Assembly (NCBI GenBank): GCA_963763855.1
Contig: CAVXPU010000005.1
Location: 930,001-994,000 of the forward strand
DNA from: JAIBCC01 sp963763855
GTDB taxonomy: Bacteria > Acidobacteriota > Blastocatellia > Pyrinomonadales > Pyrinomonadaceae
Length of the DNA stretch: 64,000 nt
Reading direction: 5' to 3'
The notes under the pieces were generated by a model. That model was not told where the DNA came from, ran no database searches, and worked only from the letters and a program-made list of their open reading frames with translations. The number at the start of each line of letters is the position of its first letter. Within the stretch, counting starts at the first letter, position 1. Shown one piece after another: positions 53,178 to 62,812 of the stretch. The translations under genes and the position numbers were made by a program.

Positions 53178-54182
53178 ATGAAACGGATACTTTTTACTTT
53201 TGCTTTAATCTTATTTGCGGCTGGTAATTCGTTCTCTCAGATAAAGAATTTTTTGTTTATCGGAATGGACAGAGAACTGCTCAGGAATTCGGACTATTGG
53301 AAACCCGAAGTTTTTGATGGCGTTCAGGTTGCGTATTCGTGGAATCAATTGGAACACACGAAAGACGAATATGATTTTAGTGAGATCAAAGAGGATTTGA
53401 AGTTTCTCAAGAAATCGAAAAAAAAGCTGTTTATTCAAATTCAGGATGTTTCATTCTCACCGCAGCGTAATTTTGCACCGAAATATTTACGGGAAGACCC
53501 GATTTATAATAGCGGAGCGAACAAAACATATACATTCAAAGACTACGACGAAACGGAATATACTGAGGAAGGATGGGCGACGAGAAGATGGGACGCGGAA
53601 GTGCAAAAAAGATTGCATAAACTTTATGCGGCTTTGGGAAAAGAGTTTGACGGAATTGTTGAAGGGATAAATACCGATGAAACATCCATAGGATTTGGAA
53701 GCGTCGGCAAATTGCATCCGCCCGGTTTTACTTGTTTGCGATACAAAGAAGCAACCACGGAAAATTTGGCGGCTCTTAAAAAAGCATTTCCAAAATCAAC
53801 CGTTATTGTTTATGCCAATTTTATGCCCGGCTGTCGTGTTCCCGGTTTAGCCACTACTTTACTGAAAGATGTTTATGAATTTGCTTGGGCAAACAACATC
53901 GGTGTCGGCGGTCCCGATTTGTTTCCGTATAAAAAGGAACAAAAAAGTTACCCGCTTATTAAAAGCAGTTATAAAAAAGTGCCGACCGGTTTAGCTGTTC
54001 AGGACGGTAACTATAACTACATTAATCCAAATACCAATAAACGAATAACGGCTGAAGAAATATTCCAATTTGCCGAAAATGAGCTTCATCTGACATACAT
54101 CTTTTGGGGAACGGAAAATCCTTTTTTTCAATCGGAAACACTACCTTTTTTGAAAACCAAAAGAGCAAAGATTATCAAATAA
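53178..54182 (+). CDS. secreted TIM-barrel / glycoside-hydrolase-like protein
   Basis: 334 residues, with a signal peptide (ILFTFALILFAAGNSFS). The mature part has the look of a (beta/alpha)8 barrel. GVQVAYSWNQLEHTKDEYDF and FIQIQDVSF are typical of GH42/GH5-like barrels, and GIVEGINTDETSIG contains a possible acid/base glutamate; a second glutamate may lie in TYIFWGTENPFF. The family is not identified. There is no frameshift. Neighbouring DNA is repeat-rich. Confidence 0.6.
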   Translation: MKRILFTFALILFAAGNSFSQIKNFLFIGMDRELLRNSDYWKPEVFDGVQVAYSWNQLEHTKDEYDFSEIKEDLKFLKKSKKKLFIQIQDVSFSPQRNFAPKYLREDPIYNSGANKTYTFKDYDETEYTEEGWATRRWDAEVQKRLHKLYAALGKEFDGIVEGINTDETSIGFGSVGKLHPPGFTCLRYKEATTENLAALKKAFPKSTVIVYANFMPGCRVPGLATTLLKDVYEFAWANNIGVGGPDLFPYKKEQKSYPLIKSSYKKVPTGLAVQDGNYNYINPNTNKRITAEEIFQFAENELHLTYIFWGTENPFFQSETLPFLKTKRAKIIK

Positions 54183-54246
54183 GATGCGAGAATTATCGAA
54201 CGCGAATTTGCCTGAACATTGAATTGATCATTGGCTTTAGCCAAAC

Positions 54247-54274
54247 ATGAATTGCCGTCTGCTTTAGCTGACGA
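54247..54274 (+). repeat. dispersed 28-29 bp module, copy 3
   Basis: ATGAATTGCCGTCTGC then TTTAGCTGACGA, matching copy 2 over 27 bases with one loss. Confidence 0.75.
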
Positions 54275-54537
54275 ATCGAAAAGGACAAGATAGACCAGCC
54301 GAATAAAATAATTAAATCATTCATCCGCAGTGATTTAGCTAAAGCTGTAAGGAGTAAAAAAATATTTGTTGTAATTCGGCTAAAGCCAGGATATTTTTCT
54401 CGAATTAACCCACTAGCTCAAGCTTGCGGCAATTTCAATAGAACTGCCCTTAAATTAAGGACGTTAGAAACGCCCTTCAATTGTTAACAATTTGACAACC
54501 ACGCTGTGAACAACGTGTCTAAGTTGAAGTAAAAATA

Positions 54538-54573
54538 AAAGCCGTGAAAAGTTAAAAAACTAATCACGGCTTT
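54538..54573. terminator. bidirectional terminator hairpin
   Basis: A perfect 10-bp stem (AAAGCCGTGA at 54538-54547, TCACGGCTTT at 54564-54573) with A-rich and T-rich flanks. It lies 21 bp past the stop of the minus-strand glycine-zipper gene. Confidence 0.8.
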
Positions 54574-54594
54574 CTTCTTAAACTAAACTAAAAT

Positions 54595-54940
54595 TTAGTA
54601 GTTACGTTTTTTCTTTGGTCTCAAAACATATGTATATAATGCACCGCTACCTGCACCAACCAATGCTCCTACGCCAATACCTTTGCGATTTCCACCAATT
54701 AAGCCGCCGAGCAATGCACCACCGCCAGAGGCGATTGCGATATTCGACAAATTACGATGTCTTTGGTAAAAACTCGGTCGTTGGTATGTGTATCCACGAG
54801 TAGCATAACGCGGTGCGTAATTTCTGCTGACATAAGATTTTTTCTCTATGACGGCGACAATTCGGGTGTGCTTCAGCCACAATTGGCAAACCTACGGCTA
54901 AAACAGCCAACATTACTAATCCTATAAAAAACTTCTTCAT
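54595..54940 (-). pseudogene. secreted glycine-zipper protein, one frameshift
   Basis: Removing one base from the six-T run at 54838-54843 joins two ORFs into 115 codons (114 aa). A signal peptide (FIGLVMLAVLAVGLPIVAEA) is followed by a basic linker and a glycine zipper at the C-terminus (SGGGALLGGLIGGNRKGIGVGALVGAG), followed by a basic tail. Such proteins insert in or stabilise membranes; the function is otherwise unknown. GGAG of the ribosome site lies just upstream. Confidence 0.7.
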
Positions 54941-55083
54941 TTTTTTTTCACTCCTTAATGTAATTAATTTTAAGGGGAGAGCGAAATATGTTAATTTTGG
55001 GGGGAAGAAAATTTTTTTATCGAGAGATCCTCTCTAAATTATCTAACATTTGGTCAGATGGCAAGTGAAGTTTTGAGGTTGCT

Positions 55084-56409
55084 ATGAAATTTATACGCTA
55101 TTCGAAGTTCAAAGGGTTTAATGTTTCCGATATAAGTCTTGGAGATTTGATGCAGTCGTTAAGTGATTCGCTTCTTGATTCCGGCTTCAATGAGGATTAT
55201 TGGTGGACTCGTCAGCGAAATCAGATTGACGATTCGCTCGATGCACTACGGCAGGCTTTGCTTAAGGCTTTGCTCGAAAATGAGATTATTACGCCGCCGC
55301 AAATTGAAGAAATGTTGGCGGAAAATGATGGCAAATTTAAGGGTTCGCTAATTGAACAATTGATAAATCAGCTTATCGAACGCCTTGTAGAAGAGGGCTA
55401 TTTAGACTTAAAAGAAGTTGAATCACAACAACAGCAGCAACATCAACACGGCGACGGACAGGGTGAAATCGGCACGCAAACTCCTCGAAATGTAAAATTT
55501 AATTTAACCGAAAAAGGACTGGATTTTCTTGGATATAAACAATTACAACAACTTTTGGGAAGCGTTGGCAAATCTTCGATTGGCAGACACGATACTAATT
55601 ATTTGGCGACCGGAGTGGAAGCCGCTTTAAGCTCAAAACAATACGAATTTGGCGACACGATAAATTTAGACGTCAATGCCACTCTGCTTTCGGCGATCCA
55701 GAGAGAAGGTTTAACCGTTCCTCTAAACCTTGAATATAAAGATCTTTACGTTCATCAGCAAGATTATCAATCTTCTTGTGCAACGGTTGTAATGCTTGAT
55801 TGTTCGCATTCGATGATCCTTTACGGCGAAGATCGTTTTACACCGGCGAAGAAGGTTGCGGTTGCTCTTTCCCATCTGATTCGTACGCAATACGCGGGAG
55901 ATTCGCTTAAAATTGTCCTTTTTCACGATGGTGCGGAAGAACTTCCGATCGCGAAATTGGCGACTACGCAGGTTGGTCCATATCATACAAATACCGCCGA
56001 AGGACTAAAACTTGCCCGACGGATTTTGAATGCTCAACGCAAAGATATGAAGCAAATCGTAATGATTACAGACGGAAAGCCGACCGCCGCTTTTATCGAT
56101 TCGGGCAATCCGGCATATCTAAATTATCGACGCTACTCCGAAGCTCAAACCGATAAACGTCTGCTCTATAAGAATTCCAACGGCAATGATCCTTTCGTTA
56201 TGGCGGAAACGATGAAAGAAGTGCAAGCCTGCCGAAAAGGCGGAATAATGATCAATACATTTATGCTTGCGAGCGATTATTATTTGGTAGATTTTGTGAA
56301 GAAAATGACCGCGATGACTAACGGAAAAGCCTATTTCGCAAATCCAAATAATTTGAGTGAATTTGTGCTGATGGATTTTTTGAAGAGACGGACGAGTCGC
56401 GTGAAATAA
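55084..56409 (+). CDS. VWA-domain protein, likely partner of the MoxR ATPase
   Basis: 441 residues. The N-terminal half is helical, with a glutamine/histidine-rich linker near residues 118-130. The VWA domain starts near 230: VVMLDCSHSMILYGEDRF carries the MIDAS DxSxS (D-C-S-H-S), and MITDGKPTAAF adds the acidic MIDAS residue. No signal peptide is present. MoxR/VWA pairs act as chaperone-like machines for metal insertion or complex assembly. It heads an operon with five more genes. Confidence 0.87.
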   Translation: MKFIRYSKFKGFNVSDISLGDLMQSLSDSLLDSGFNEDYWWTRQRNQIDDSLDALRQALLKALLENEIITPPQIEEMLAENDGKFKGSLIEQLINQLIERLVEEGYLDLKEVESQQQQQHQHGDGQGEIGTQTPRNVKFNLTEKGLDFLGYKQLQQLLGSVGKSSIGRHDTNYLATGVEAALSSKQYEFGDTINLDVNATLLSAIQREGLTVPLNLEYKDLYVHQQDYQSSCATVVMLDCSHSMILYGEDRFTPAKKVAVALSHLIRTQYAGDSLKIVLFHDGAEELPIAKLATTQVGPYHTNTAEGLKLARRILNAQRKDMKQIVMITDGKPTAAFIDSGNPAYLNYRRYSEAQTDKRLLYKNSNGNDPFVMAETMKEVQACRKGGIMINTFMLASDYYLVDFVKKMTAMTNGKAYFANPNNLSEFVLMDFLKRRTSRVK

Positions 56410-56410
56410 T

Positions 56411-56905
56411 ATGAGAAAAGCACTGTTCCTTTTATTTATTTTATTTGTTTCATTTTCAATAAATGCTCAAAGCCCTGATTTAACCTTAGAAAATGGCGTA
56501 AAATCACACAAGGAAATCGATGCCATATACGCAACTTTTACCAAAGGCTATCGGGATTTGAATGTTGAATTAGTGGTGGATCTTTACACAGAAGACGCAA
56601 ATTATCTGGCTTCGGGAAATGTGATGACTGATGGTCGGGATAAAATTCGTGAAAATTTCTCCGGCTTTTTTGATTACGTCAAAAAAAACGGCAATACCAT
56701 GGAAATAAAGTTTCGTATTTTGCAACGCGAGGTCGATAGAAAACTTGGCTACGAACTCGGAATTTACACGATCAATACCTTCAAGGATGGAAAACAAGTT
56801 CAAAGTAGTCAGGGTAAATTTTTTGTCGTCACAAAAAGAATTGGTAAAAAATGGTATTTTAGGTTTGATGGGTATAGCGATCTGGAACCTCCAAAAAAGA
56901 CTTAA
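56411..56905 (+). CDS. secreted SnoaL/DUF4440-like (NTF2-fold) protein
   Basis: 164 residues starting one base after the VWA stop. A signal peptide (FLLFILFVSFSINA) precedes an NTF2-like domain: HKEIDAIYATFTKGYRDLN, LYTEDANYLASGNVM and GRDKIRENFSGFF. Many such domains bind small hydrophobic molecules; no catalytic role can be read. The mature domain is of the usual length for the family. Confidence 0.8.
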   Translation: MRKALFLLFILFVSFSINAQSPDLTLENGVKSHKEIDAIYATFTKGYRDLNVELVVDLYTEDANYLASGNVMTDGRDKIRENFSGFFDYVKKNGNTMEIKFRILQREVDRKLGYELGIYTINTFKDGKQVQSSQGKFFVVTKRIGKKWYFRFDGYSDLEPPKKT

Positions 56906-56910
56906 GATTT

Positions 56911-58072
56911 ATGATATTTCGAGAACTTTTAGCCAATCAATTGAAAGAAAAGAAAGCTGATTTCACAAGTTTTTCTAATGAACAGCGTGATTCATTATCC
57001 GTCTATCTGGAAAAGATTCAACGACTTGAGCAAGTTTCCCTGGTAGAAATTAGTGAGCGATTGAAATATAAATTGGAGACAGGGGCGATGCCTTCCGCCG
57101 AATTAGATAAATATAAAAAGTTGTCGATTCGCTTTGGAGAGAGTTGGAATAATCACGAAGAATCCCGAAAATGGGCAGGCAGACATTTTGCAAAATCGGA
57201 CAACATTTGCCGTTGATGGAAGCCAGATTCCGCCAACTCGCGACATTTCGATGACGGTTGCGGCAGTGCAAGTCGGTTGGTTTGAAAATCCTCATAACGA
57301 GAATATTCCATATGAAAAGGATGCTGAATTCTTTATCCTTTCGCCGAATGAATTAATGCCGGATCCCGCGGAATCGCGTGTTAGCGAAAGACGAATTGAG
57401 GAAGAAGTCAGAAAAACGCGGGAATTTTTGGAAAGAAAAAATGGTTGGAAGGAACGCGGTGAAAGGATGCCTTTGGCGTTTTATGATAATACTTTGCTCG
57501 TCCCTTTTCCGCTTGCCAAAGATAACAAAAATAAATATATCGAGCTAATGCGGGAATTAATTTATGTGTCGGAAACAACTGAGGTTCCTCTAGTTGGCTA
57601 TGTCGCACGGAGTTATTCGAAAGATTTACTTACTTTTTTAGACGAGTTTGACGCTGAAAAAGCGAATGCTGATTTACTTCACGATGGCGATATTTTGTTT
57701 CCGAAAGTTTTACAATTTTGGGGAGATCGAACGTGTTTCTGTTATGCAAAACGTAAAGGCTTAATCGAATTTTTTGGCGACACGATCGGTTTTGTCTATT
57801 TGCAAACAACGAGCGACGATTCGCCTGCGAGACTCGACATTCCAAGTTGGATCTATGAAAAAGGATTATTAGATGACGTTATTGATGTGATTCGTGCTGA
57901 GTGTATAATTGGTTTGGGTTATCCATATTCGCTTGAAACAGCGGATCAAACGGCTGTAATCACAACTCAAGACCGGGAAATTTTCTATTTGGCTTTACAA
58001 AATTTCGCTAAAGAGAATAATCTTAATTTTAGCATCTCAAGAAAAGCGGCAAGCAAAGGAAGAAGAAGATAG
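56911..58072 (+). pseudogene. nurA: NurA-family 5'-3' nuclease, one frameshift
   Basis: Two ORFs join when one G is removed at 57178-57179, giving 387 codons (386 aa). FAVDGSQIPPTRD carries the first acidic metal ligand of NurA, and WGDRTCFCYAKRKGLIEFFG, GDTIGFVYLQTTSDD and DLLHDGDILFP fit the RNase-H-like core. NurA works with the HerA ATPase to resect DNA ends. It is 5 bp after the NTF2-like gene; a zinc-ribbon and a HAS-barrel gene follow. Confidence 0.82.
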
Positions 58073-58082
58073 CGATAAACAA

Positions 58083-58562
58083 ATGAAGGTTGAAGCAAAA
58101 TTTCGCAATTCAATATCAACGAGTCAAAATTGTCTGGCTTGCGGAGCAGATATTGAGCGAAATCGGGCGAAATTTTGCAGGGTTTGCGGAAAGAATTTGA
58201 GGGAAGGTTATCAGCCGCTGGACACTTTGCGTTCAGCACATCGATTGCAAGGAAAAGCTATTGTCTTTGAAAAGGAGAGATTTGAAGAGACTGGAAAATT
58301 ATTTGAGATAAACGAAAATGGAACGTCGGAAACGACTTGGGCGTGTTTTGTCTATTCGCTTGTGCCTTATGTTGGAGTTCTGTTTATTCCGCTAACCTTC
58401 GTGTTTGGTGGATTTAGTCTGATAAGCTCGTGGCAGAATCCGGCAATTGGCGGACGCAAACTTGCTCTTGTCAGCATGATTTTGAGTTTCGTGGTTTTGG
58501 CAATTCAAATTTTATTATGGTGGCTTTTGTACATTATCCCGACATTAGGAAGGGAATTTTAG
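58083..58562 (+). CDS. zinc-ribbon protein with two C-terminal membrane helices
   Basis: 159 residues, 10 bp after nurA. Residues 17-40 contain two CxxC pairs (CLACG, CRVCG) as in zinc-ribbon proteins. Two hydrophobic helices lie near 90-115 and 128-152 (LVPYVGVLFIPLTFVFGG, LALVSMILSFVVLAIQILL). It may tether the ribbon to the inner membrane. Function unknown; it is in the nurA operon. Confidence 0.75.
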   Translation: MKVEAKFRNSISTSQNCLACGADIERNRAKFCRVCGKNLREGYQPLDTLRSAHRLQGKAIVFEKERFEETGKLFEINENGTSETTWACFVYSLVPYVGVLFIPLTFVFGGFSLISSWQNPAIGGRKLALVSMILSFVVLAIQILLWWLLYIIPTLGREF

Positions 58563-58621
58563 AAAGTGAAAAGTGAAAAGACTACCTTACTAATCGCCGT
58601 GTTCTATGTGTGGCAAAACTT

Positions 58622-59221
58622 ATGAAAATTGCAAAAATAGTTAAGTCAAATTCTCATATTGATTATTGTGGACGCGTGATTGATTCTCTTGATTCAAGCA
58701 ATCCGCCGAGTCCTGAAGATTACGGTTTTGCCCAGTTTGTATCCATTCCTTTTGACGAAAATGATGAAGATAGAAAAATTATCGGCGTTATTTATGATTC
58801 GATATTGATTAATCCCGAATACTCAAATTTTGGACCGCGTTTATCTTCGCAGACAGAACTTCGCGGATTTAGTCCGGATTTTTTGAACGAAAAAGGTATC
58901 TTACTCGGGATTTTGTTACTTGGTTCGTTCGAAAATGGAGAGAACTTTCACGGCGTTCCGAGGCGGGTTATACCTGCGGGAAGAGACGTTTTCAAAATGT
59001 CGGAAGATGAAATTTTTAAGTTTCACACCGATAAAAAAGGAAATAGGCAAATCCATTATTACTCGCAAATTATGGTAAATGCGGGGCTTATTGCTTCGCC
59101 GCTGCTTGAATCAATCGTTCAGCAACTTTCTGAAAACGCATCCGCTGGTGATATAAAGCGTTTGAATGTTTTGAAAAACGCCCTCGCATGGCAACGAACT
59201 GTTGGCGGGATGCGTCTATAG
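58622..59221 (+). CDS. HAS-barrel-like protein (HerA N-terminal domain type)
   Basis: 199 residues. KIAKIVKSNSHIDYCGRVID and FVSIPFDENDEDRKIIGVIY resemble the HAS barrel that starts HerA/NurA-associated ATPases, where it docks the nuclease. No AAA+ domain follows. The gene is therefore either a stand-alone barrel or a piece of a split HerA. It is 59 bp after the zinc-ribbon gene on the same strand as nurA. Confidence 0.55.
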   Translation: MKIAKIVKSNSHIDYCGRVIDSLDSSNPPSPEDYGFAQFVSIPFDENDEDRKIIGVIYDSILINPEYSNFGPRLSSQTELRGFSPDFLNEKGILLGILLLGSFENGENFHGVPRRVIPAGRDVFKMSEDEIFKFHTDKKGNRQIHYYSQIMVNAGLIASPLLESIVQQLSENASAGDIKRLNVLKNALAWQRTVGGMRL

Positions 59222-59261
59222 GATTATTAGGTTTACCCCGATTTGATTAAAGGTGAAAATT

Positions 59262-59819
59262 ATGAAAAAACTTACATTTTGTTTCAGTTTAGTGTTTTTG
59301 TGTTTTGTTGGGATTCAAGCACAGCCGCGAATTATCGAGAAAAAGCCAGAAGTTTTAACTCCGGCGGCGATGGCTCCGGTTACGTTTAAGGCGAGATACG
59401 AAGGCGGAATGTTTGGCTTTAGCAAAAAAGAAGAGGGAACTTTGAAATTCGACGATGCCAATTTCAGGCTGGTTTTCTTTGATAAAGCAGGCAAAGAACG
59501 CTTTGGATTTCCTTACAAAGCATTGATCGTGATCTATCCGAACACTGCTTCGGTGCAGTCAGGAACGGGTCGTGCGGTTCAAAATATTCCGATTTTGGGT
59601 GCGGGAATTGCCGGACAATTCATGAAAAAGAAGATTCGCTATCTAGTTATTAATTTTGATGATACTGATGTAGAAGTTAAAGGTTCTACAAGTTTCAGGC
59701 TAGATTCGACTCCTTTGCTTGAATCTGTAATTCAAACACTCGGAACTAAAGCCGAAATGCAGCAACGCGGCGATGCGTTTTATCGTCCGATGCGAAAACC
59801 TGTGCCGACTGAACAATAG
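59262..59819 (+). CDS. secreted hypothetical protein (beta-rich)
   Basis: 185 residues from ATG 59262 (GTG 59253 is the longer choice). A signal peptide (LTFCFSLVFLCFVGIQAQ) precedes a mature part with beta-strands typical of a PH-like or lipocalin-like domain (GGMFGFSKKEEGTLKFDD, FRLVFFDKAG, ERFGFPYKALIVIY). No family is recognised. The C-terminus is rich in Pro and Arg. It is the last gene of the VWA/nurA operon and is convergent with rsmE. Confidence 0.65.
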   Translation: MKKLTFCFSLVFLCFVGIQAQPRIIEKKPEVLTPAAMAPVTFKARYEGGMFGFSKKEEGTLKFDDANFRLVFFDKAGKERFGFPYKALIVIYPNTASVQSGTGRAVQNIPILGAGIAGQFMKKKIRYLVINFDDTDVEVKGSTSFRLDSTPLLESVIQTLGTKAEMQQRGDAFYRPMRKPVPTEQ

Positions 59820-60544
59820 TCAGCCTAAATCGCCGAAATGATTTTGCAAGAGAGCAGAGATAACTATACCGGCTGTTTCTGCTCTCAAAATTCTACCGCC
59901 AAGCGTAATGATTTGAACGCCTTTTTCTCTCGCAAATTCAATCTCAGCATCTTCCCAACCGCCTTCTGAGCCAATAATTGCGACTATTTTTTCCGCTGAT
60001 TTTACTTCAGAAAACTTCTCGCCATTTCTTTCTGAAAACAATAATCTCGTGCCGGATCGAACTTTCAACAAATTTCTTAAAGTCAATTGCCTCTTCAATT
60101 TGCATCAATCTTGAGCGTCCGCATTGTTTTGCCGCTTCAAGCGAAATACGCTGCCAACGGTCGAGTTTTTTGTCGGATTCCTTTTTATCTTTGATCTTTA
60201 CATCAGCCCGCTTTGTGATTAGCGGAATAATGTCAGAAACGCCAAGTTCACAAGCTTTTTGCACGACCAAATCAAATTTCTCGCCTTTCAAAAGTGCAAC
60301 TGCTAAGGTTAAATTTAAAGCTGATTCGCGAAAATTAGGAATATTTTCGACAATTTTCAGCAAAGTTTTCTGCTTTTCAATCTTTTCAATTTCACATAAA
60401 AATTCAGTTCCGGTTCCATCAAAAACCGAAATCTTTTCACCCTCATGAAGACGCAAAACATCCCGTAAATGCTTTGTTTCATCTGCATTTAGCGTAATAG
60501 TTTGACCGACTAATATTTTCGCTTGGAGCGTAAAATCTTCGCAT
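59820..60544 (-). pseudogene. rsmE: 16S rRNA (uracil-1498-N3)-methyltransferase RsmE, two frameshifts
   Basis: Removing one base near 60516 and one near 60060 gives 723 bp (240 aa). The N-terminus is then the RsmE-typical MRRFYAPSE, followed by LNADETKHLRDVLRLHEGEK and ISVFDGTGTEF, EAAKQCGRSRL, and IIGSEGGWEDAEIEF plus LGGRILRAETA, the SPOUT knot with its GxEGG and LGxRILR motifs. It uses SAM. The gene is essential to nothing known but conserved, so two breaks are unexpected. Confidence 0.85.
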
Positions 60545-60563
60545 ATGACAAGTAATTGATAAC

Positions 60564-61126
60564 TTAAATTTCTCCGAGTTTCTCTTGAAAATCCTTTGAT
60601 TTCATTCGCAATGTCAATCCAATTTTCAAAAATTTCAGGCGATTGCAGCCAAATTGTTATCCATTCGGCTATCTCTTGATTTTCGATCCGTTTTTTTTGT
60701 GTGATTCTGGCGTCATCGCTAATCGCCCCCGCTTCTTTTTTGCCGTTTATTGCGGTTTCACGGAGAATCCGCAAGCCTTCTTTATCGTTTTCAGATAATA
60801 GTTTACGTCGTAAATTGTCTAATTGGCGAATGGAATTGAGAGTTTGTTTGAGATCGGCGAATTTTCAAAATATTGCGAAACATCGCATCGTATGGTGATT
60901 CAAAATTGGTTGAAATCGCCAATTCCATGATCTCGGAATGACGAAGTTCCGCACCTTCATCAGCAAGCAAGCGGGCGATCCGCATCGGCGAATCCACCGC
61001 ACTATTTCCAAATTTCGCTCTGACTGCTTCGGCAATTGCATTAATTTCTTTCGCACCAACCGATTCGCAATCCAATGCTTCCCAAACTTCAATCATCAAA
61101 TCATTTTTTGTGCGGGAAGTGAACAT
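60564..61126 (-). pseudogene. conserved-type hypothetical protein with two frameshifts
   Basis: Correcting one base in the T run at 60862-60865 and one in the A run at 60588-60591 gives 561 bp, 187 codons. It begins FTSRTKNDLMIEVWEALDC and ends KGFQEKLGEI. The N-terminus is acidic and helical, with a later charged helical region (LKQTLNSIRQLDNLRRKLL). No family is recognised. It lies between rfaE2 and rsmE, 20 bp from the rsmE start, within one probable operon. Confidence 0.6.
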
Positions 61127-61131
61127 ACGAG

Positions 61132-61609
61132 CTAGCTATTTATGGATTCGAGAAAATCGCGTTGACGAATGATTTTTCGGATCGCCGACGATCGCCACAC
61201 GTCCGCCATATTCTTTGACGATTTCGCGTTCGGGAACTGTTTCGGTTGTGTAATCCGTGCCTTTGGCGTGGAAATCAGGGCGAATCGCCCTGATCAATTC
61301 TTCAACGGTCGGCTCGGGAAAAATCGTGACGAAATCGACGAATTTTAATGCTGAGATTATTTCCGCCCGTTCATTTTCCGGCATGAAAGGACGATTTTTG
61401 CCTTTTTGTTCCCTCACCTGCTCATCGGAATTAAGTCCAACTATCAAGCAATCGCCCAATTCTTTTGCACCAGCCAAATAGCGAATATGCCCGACGTGAA
61501 AAAGGTCAAAACACCCATTAGCCAAAACGATTCTGCTTCTTTTTCGGCGGACGATTGCGACCTGTGCGATCAGTCTGTTGCGGTCTAAAATTGGAGCAAA
61601 ATGGTTCAT
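61132..61609 (-). pseudogene. rfaE2: D-glycero-beta-D-manno-heptose-1-phosphate adenylyltransferase, one frameshift near 3' end
   Basis: 159 codons after removing one base at 61162-61163, when the C-terminus becomes PKNHSSRDFLESINS. GCFDLFHVGHIRYL holds the HxGH nucleotidyltransferase motif, and VGLNSDEQVREQKG follows. It makes ADP-heptose for LPS inner core. Its ATG overlaps the rfaE1 stop (ATGA). In E. coli both activities are fused as HldE; here they are separate genes. Confidence 0.88.
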
Positions 61610-62623
61610 TTTGTTTGAGCTTTTTGTTCGATAGTAGCCCGACTTTTTAACGATTCTATCAATTCTTCGATACTCGCTGATGCCGTTCTCTTTTTCATGA
61701 CGACGATGCCGCCAGCATGATTGGCAATTTCGGCACTTTCCGCAAAGCTAAACCCAGAAGCCAAACTCAATGCGTAAGTTGCAATAACCGTGTCGCCCGC
61801 ACCTGTCACGTCAACAGGTTCTTTCGAGCCGATCGCATCAATCCGAAAAGGCGTTTTGTCCTTTTCTATCAACAGCATACCTTTATTTCCACGGGTAATA
61901 ATCAGCGATTTACAACCTAAAGTGTCGAGTAAATTATCGCAATTATCTTCGCTGAACTCCTGACCCAAAATTTGTTCGATCTCGTCTTGATTCGGCGTTG
62001 CTGAAGTCGCACCGGGAAATTCTCTTAAACGAAAACGCGAATCGACGACCAAAGGAATTTGTTTTTCTTCAGCGATTTGCTGAGCAACCGCCGCGATCTC
62101 AGCATTTACTACGCCCAGATCGGGATTCAAAGTATAGTCTGAAATAATAATCGCATCGGCATTTTCGCAAGCCGCAACCAGATTTTGCATCAATTGCAGG
62201 CGGATTTCGCTTTCAACAGCAGTTTTGTTTTCGTAATCAATTCGAATCACCTGTTGGCGAGCCGCGTAGCTTTGTCCGGCTAAAACGCGGACCTTCGTAA
62301 TCGTTTGAAATTTCTCTGCGTAAATAATGTAATCGCAATTAACATTTAGAGGATTTGAGCGTTTGCAAAAGTGCATCGCCATTAGAATCGAGTCCGACAA
62401 GCCCAACCGCTACTGAATTTCCGCCCAAACTCGCGACATTTACAGCCGCATTCGCTGCTCCGCCAGCCAGAGTTTCGGTATCATCGTGGCTCAAAATAAA
62501 GACCGGAGCCTCACGCGAAACTCTCGCAATCGTTCCGCGTAAAAACTGATCGGCGACCAAATCGCCTAAAATCACGACTTTGCGTTTTGCAAAATTTTCT
62601 TTGATGTTTTGATATAAATTCAA
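61606..62623 (-). pseudogene. rfaE1: D-glycero-beta-D-manno-heptose-7-phosphate kinase, one frameshift
   Basis: Removing one base at 62345-62347 joins two ORFs into 339 codons (338 aa). The N-terminal VVILGDLVADQFLRGTIARV and LAGGAANAAVNVASLGGN are typical of RfaE1; DVTGAGDTVIATYALSLASG holds the PfkB anion hole and catalytic Asp. It phosphorylates heptose-7-phosphate ahead of the RfaE2 step. Its end overlaps rfaE2 by 4 bp, so the two are cotranslated. Confidence 0.88.
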
Positions 62624-62682
62624 ATGCTAAATCCTTGTTCGCTTTTCGAAAATGATAAATGATTATCATCGATTATTAAAGC

Positions 62683-62722
62683 AAAAAGGCTGAAAACTAT
62701 AAAAGCTTTCAACCCTTTTTGA
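62683..62722 (-). terminator. terminator downstream of tRNA-His
   Basis: AAAAAGGCTGAAA (62683-62695) pairs imperfectly with TTTCAACCCTTTTT; read on the minus strand the stem is followed by TTTTTGC. Confidence 0.6.
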
Positions 62723-62731
62723 TTTTTATGG

Positions 62732-62806
62732 GGCGGCTAGTGGGGCTCGAACCCACGACCTCCTGAACCACAATCAGGCATTCTAACCGACTGAACTATA
62801 GCCGCC
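62732..62806 (-). tRNA. tRNA-His (anticodon GTG)
   Basis: On the minus strand an 8-bp acceptor (GGCGGCTA / TAGCCGCC) includes the extra 5' G paired with C73, as in all tRNA-His. The anticodon loop ATTGTGGTT gives GTG, and the T-arm is GTGGGTTCGAGCCCCAC. CCA is not encoded. Confidence 0.95.
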
Positions 62807-62812
62807 GTGTAT

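Larger units (their letters stand above)
54183..54594. other. 412-bp stretch with dispersed repeats and a terminator, no gene
   Basis: Holds module copy 3 (54247-54274), related TTTGGCTAAAGCC-type sequences (near 54230 and 54380), and the terminator at 54538. No ORF is supported. Confidence 0.6.
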
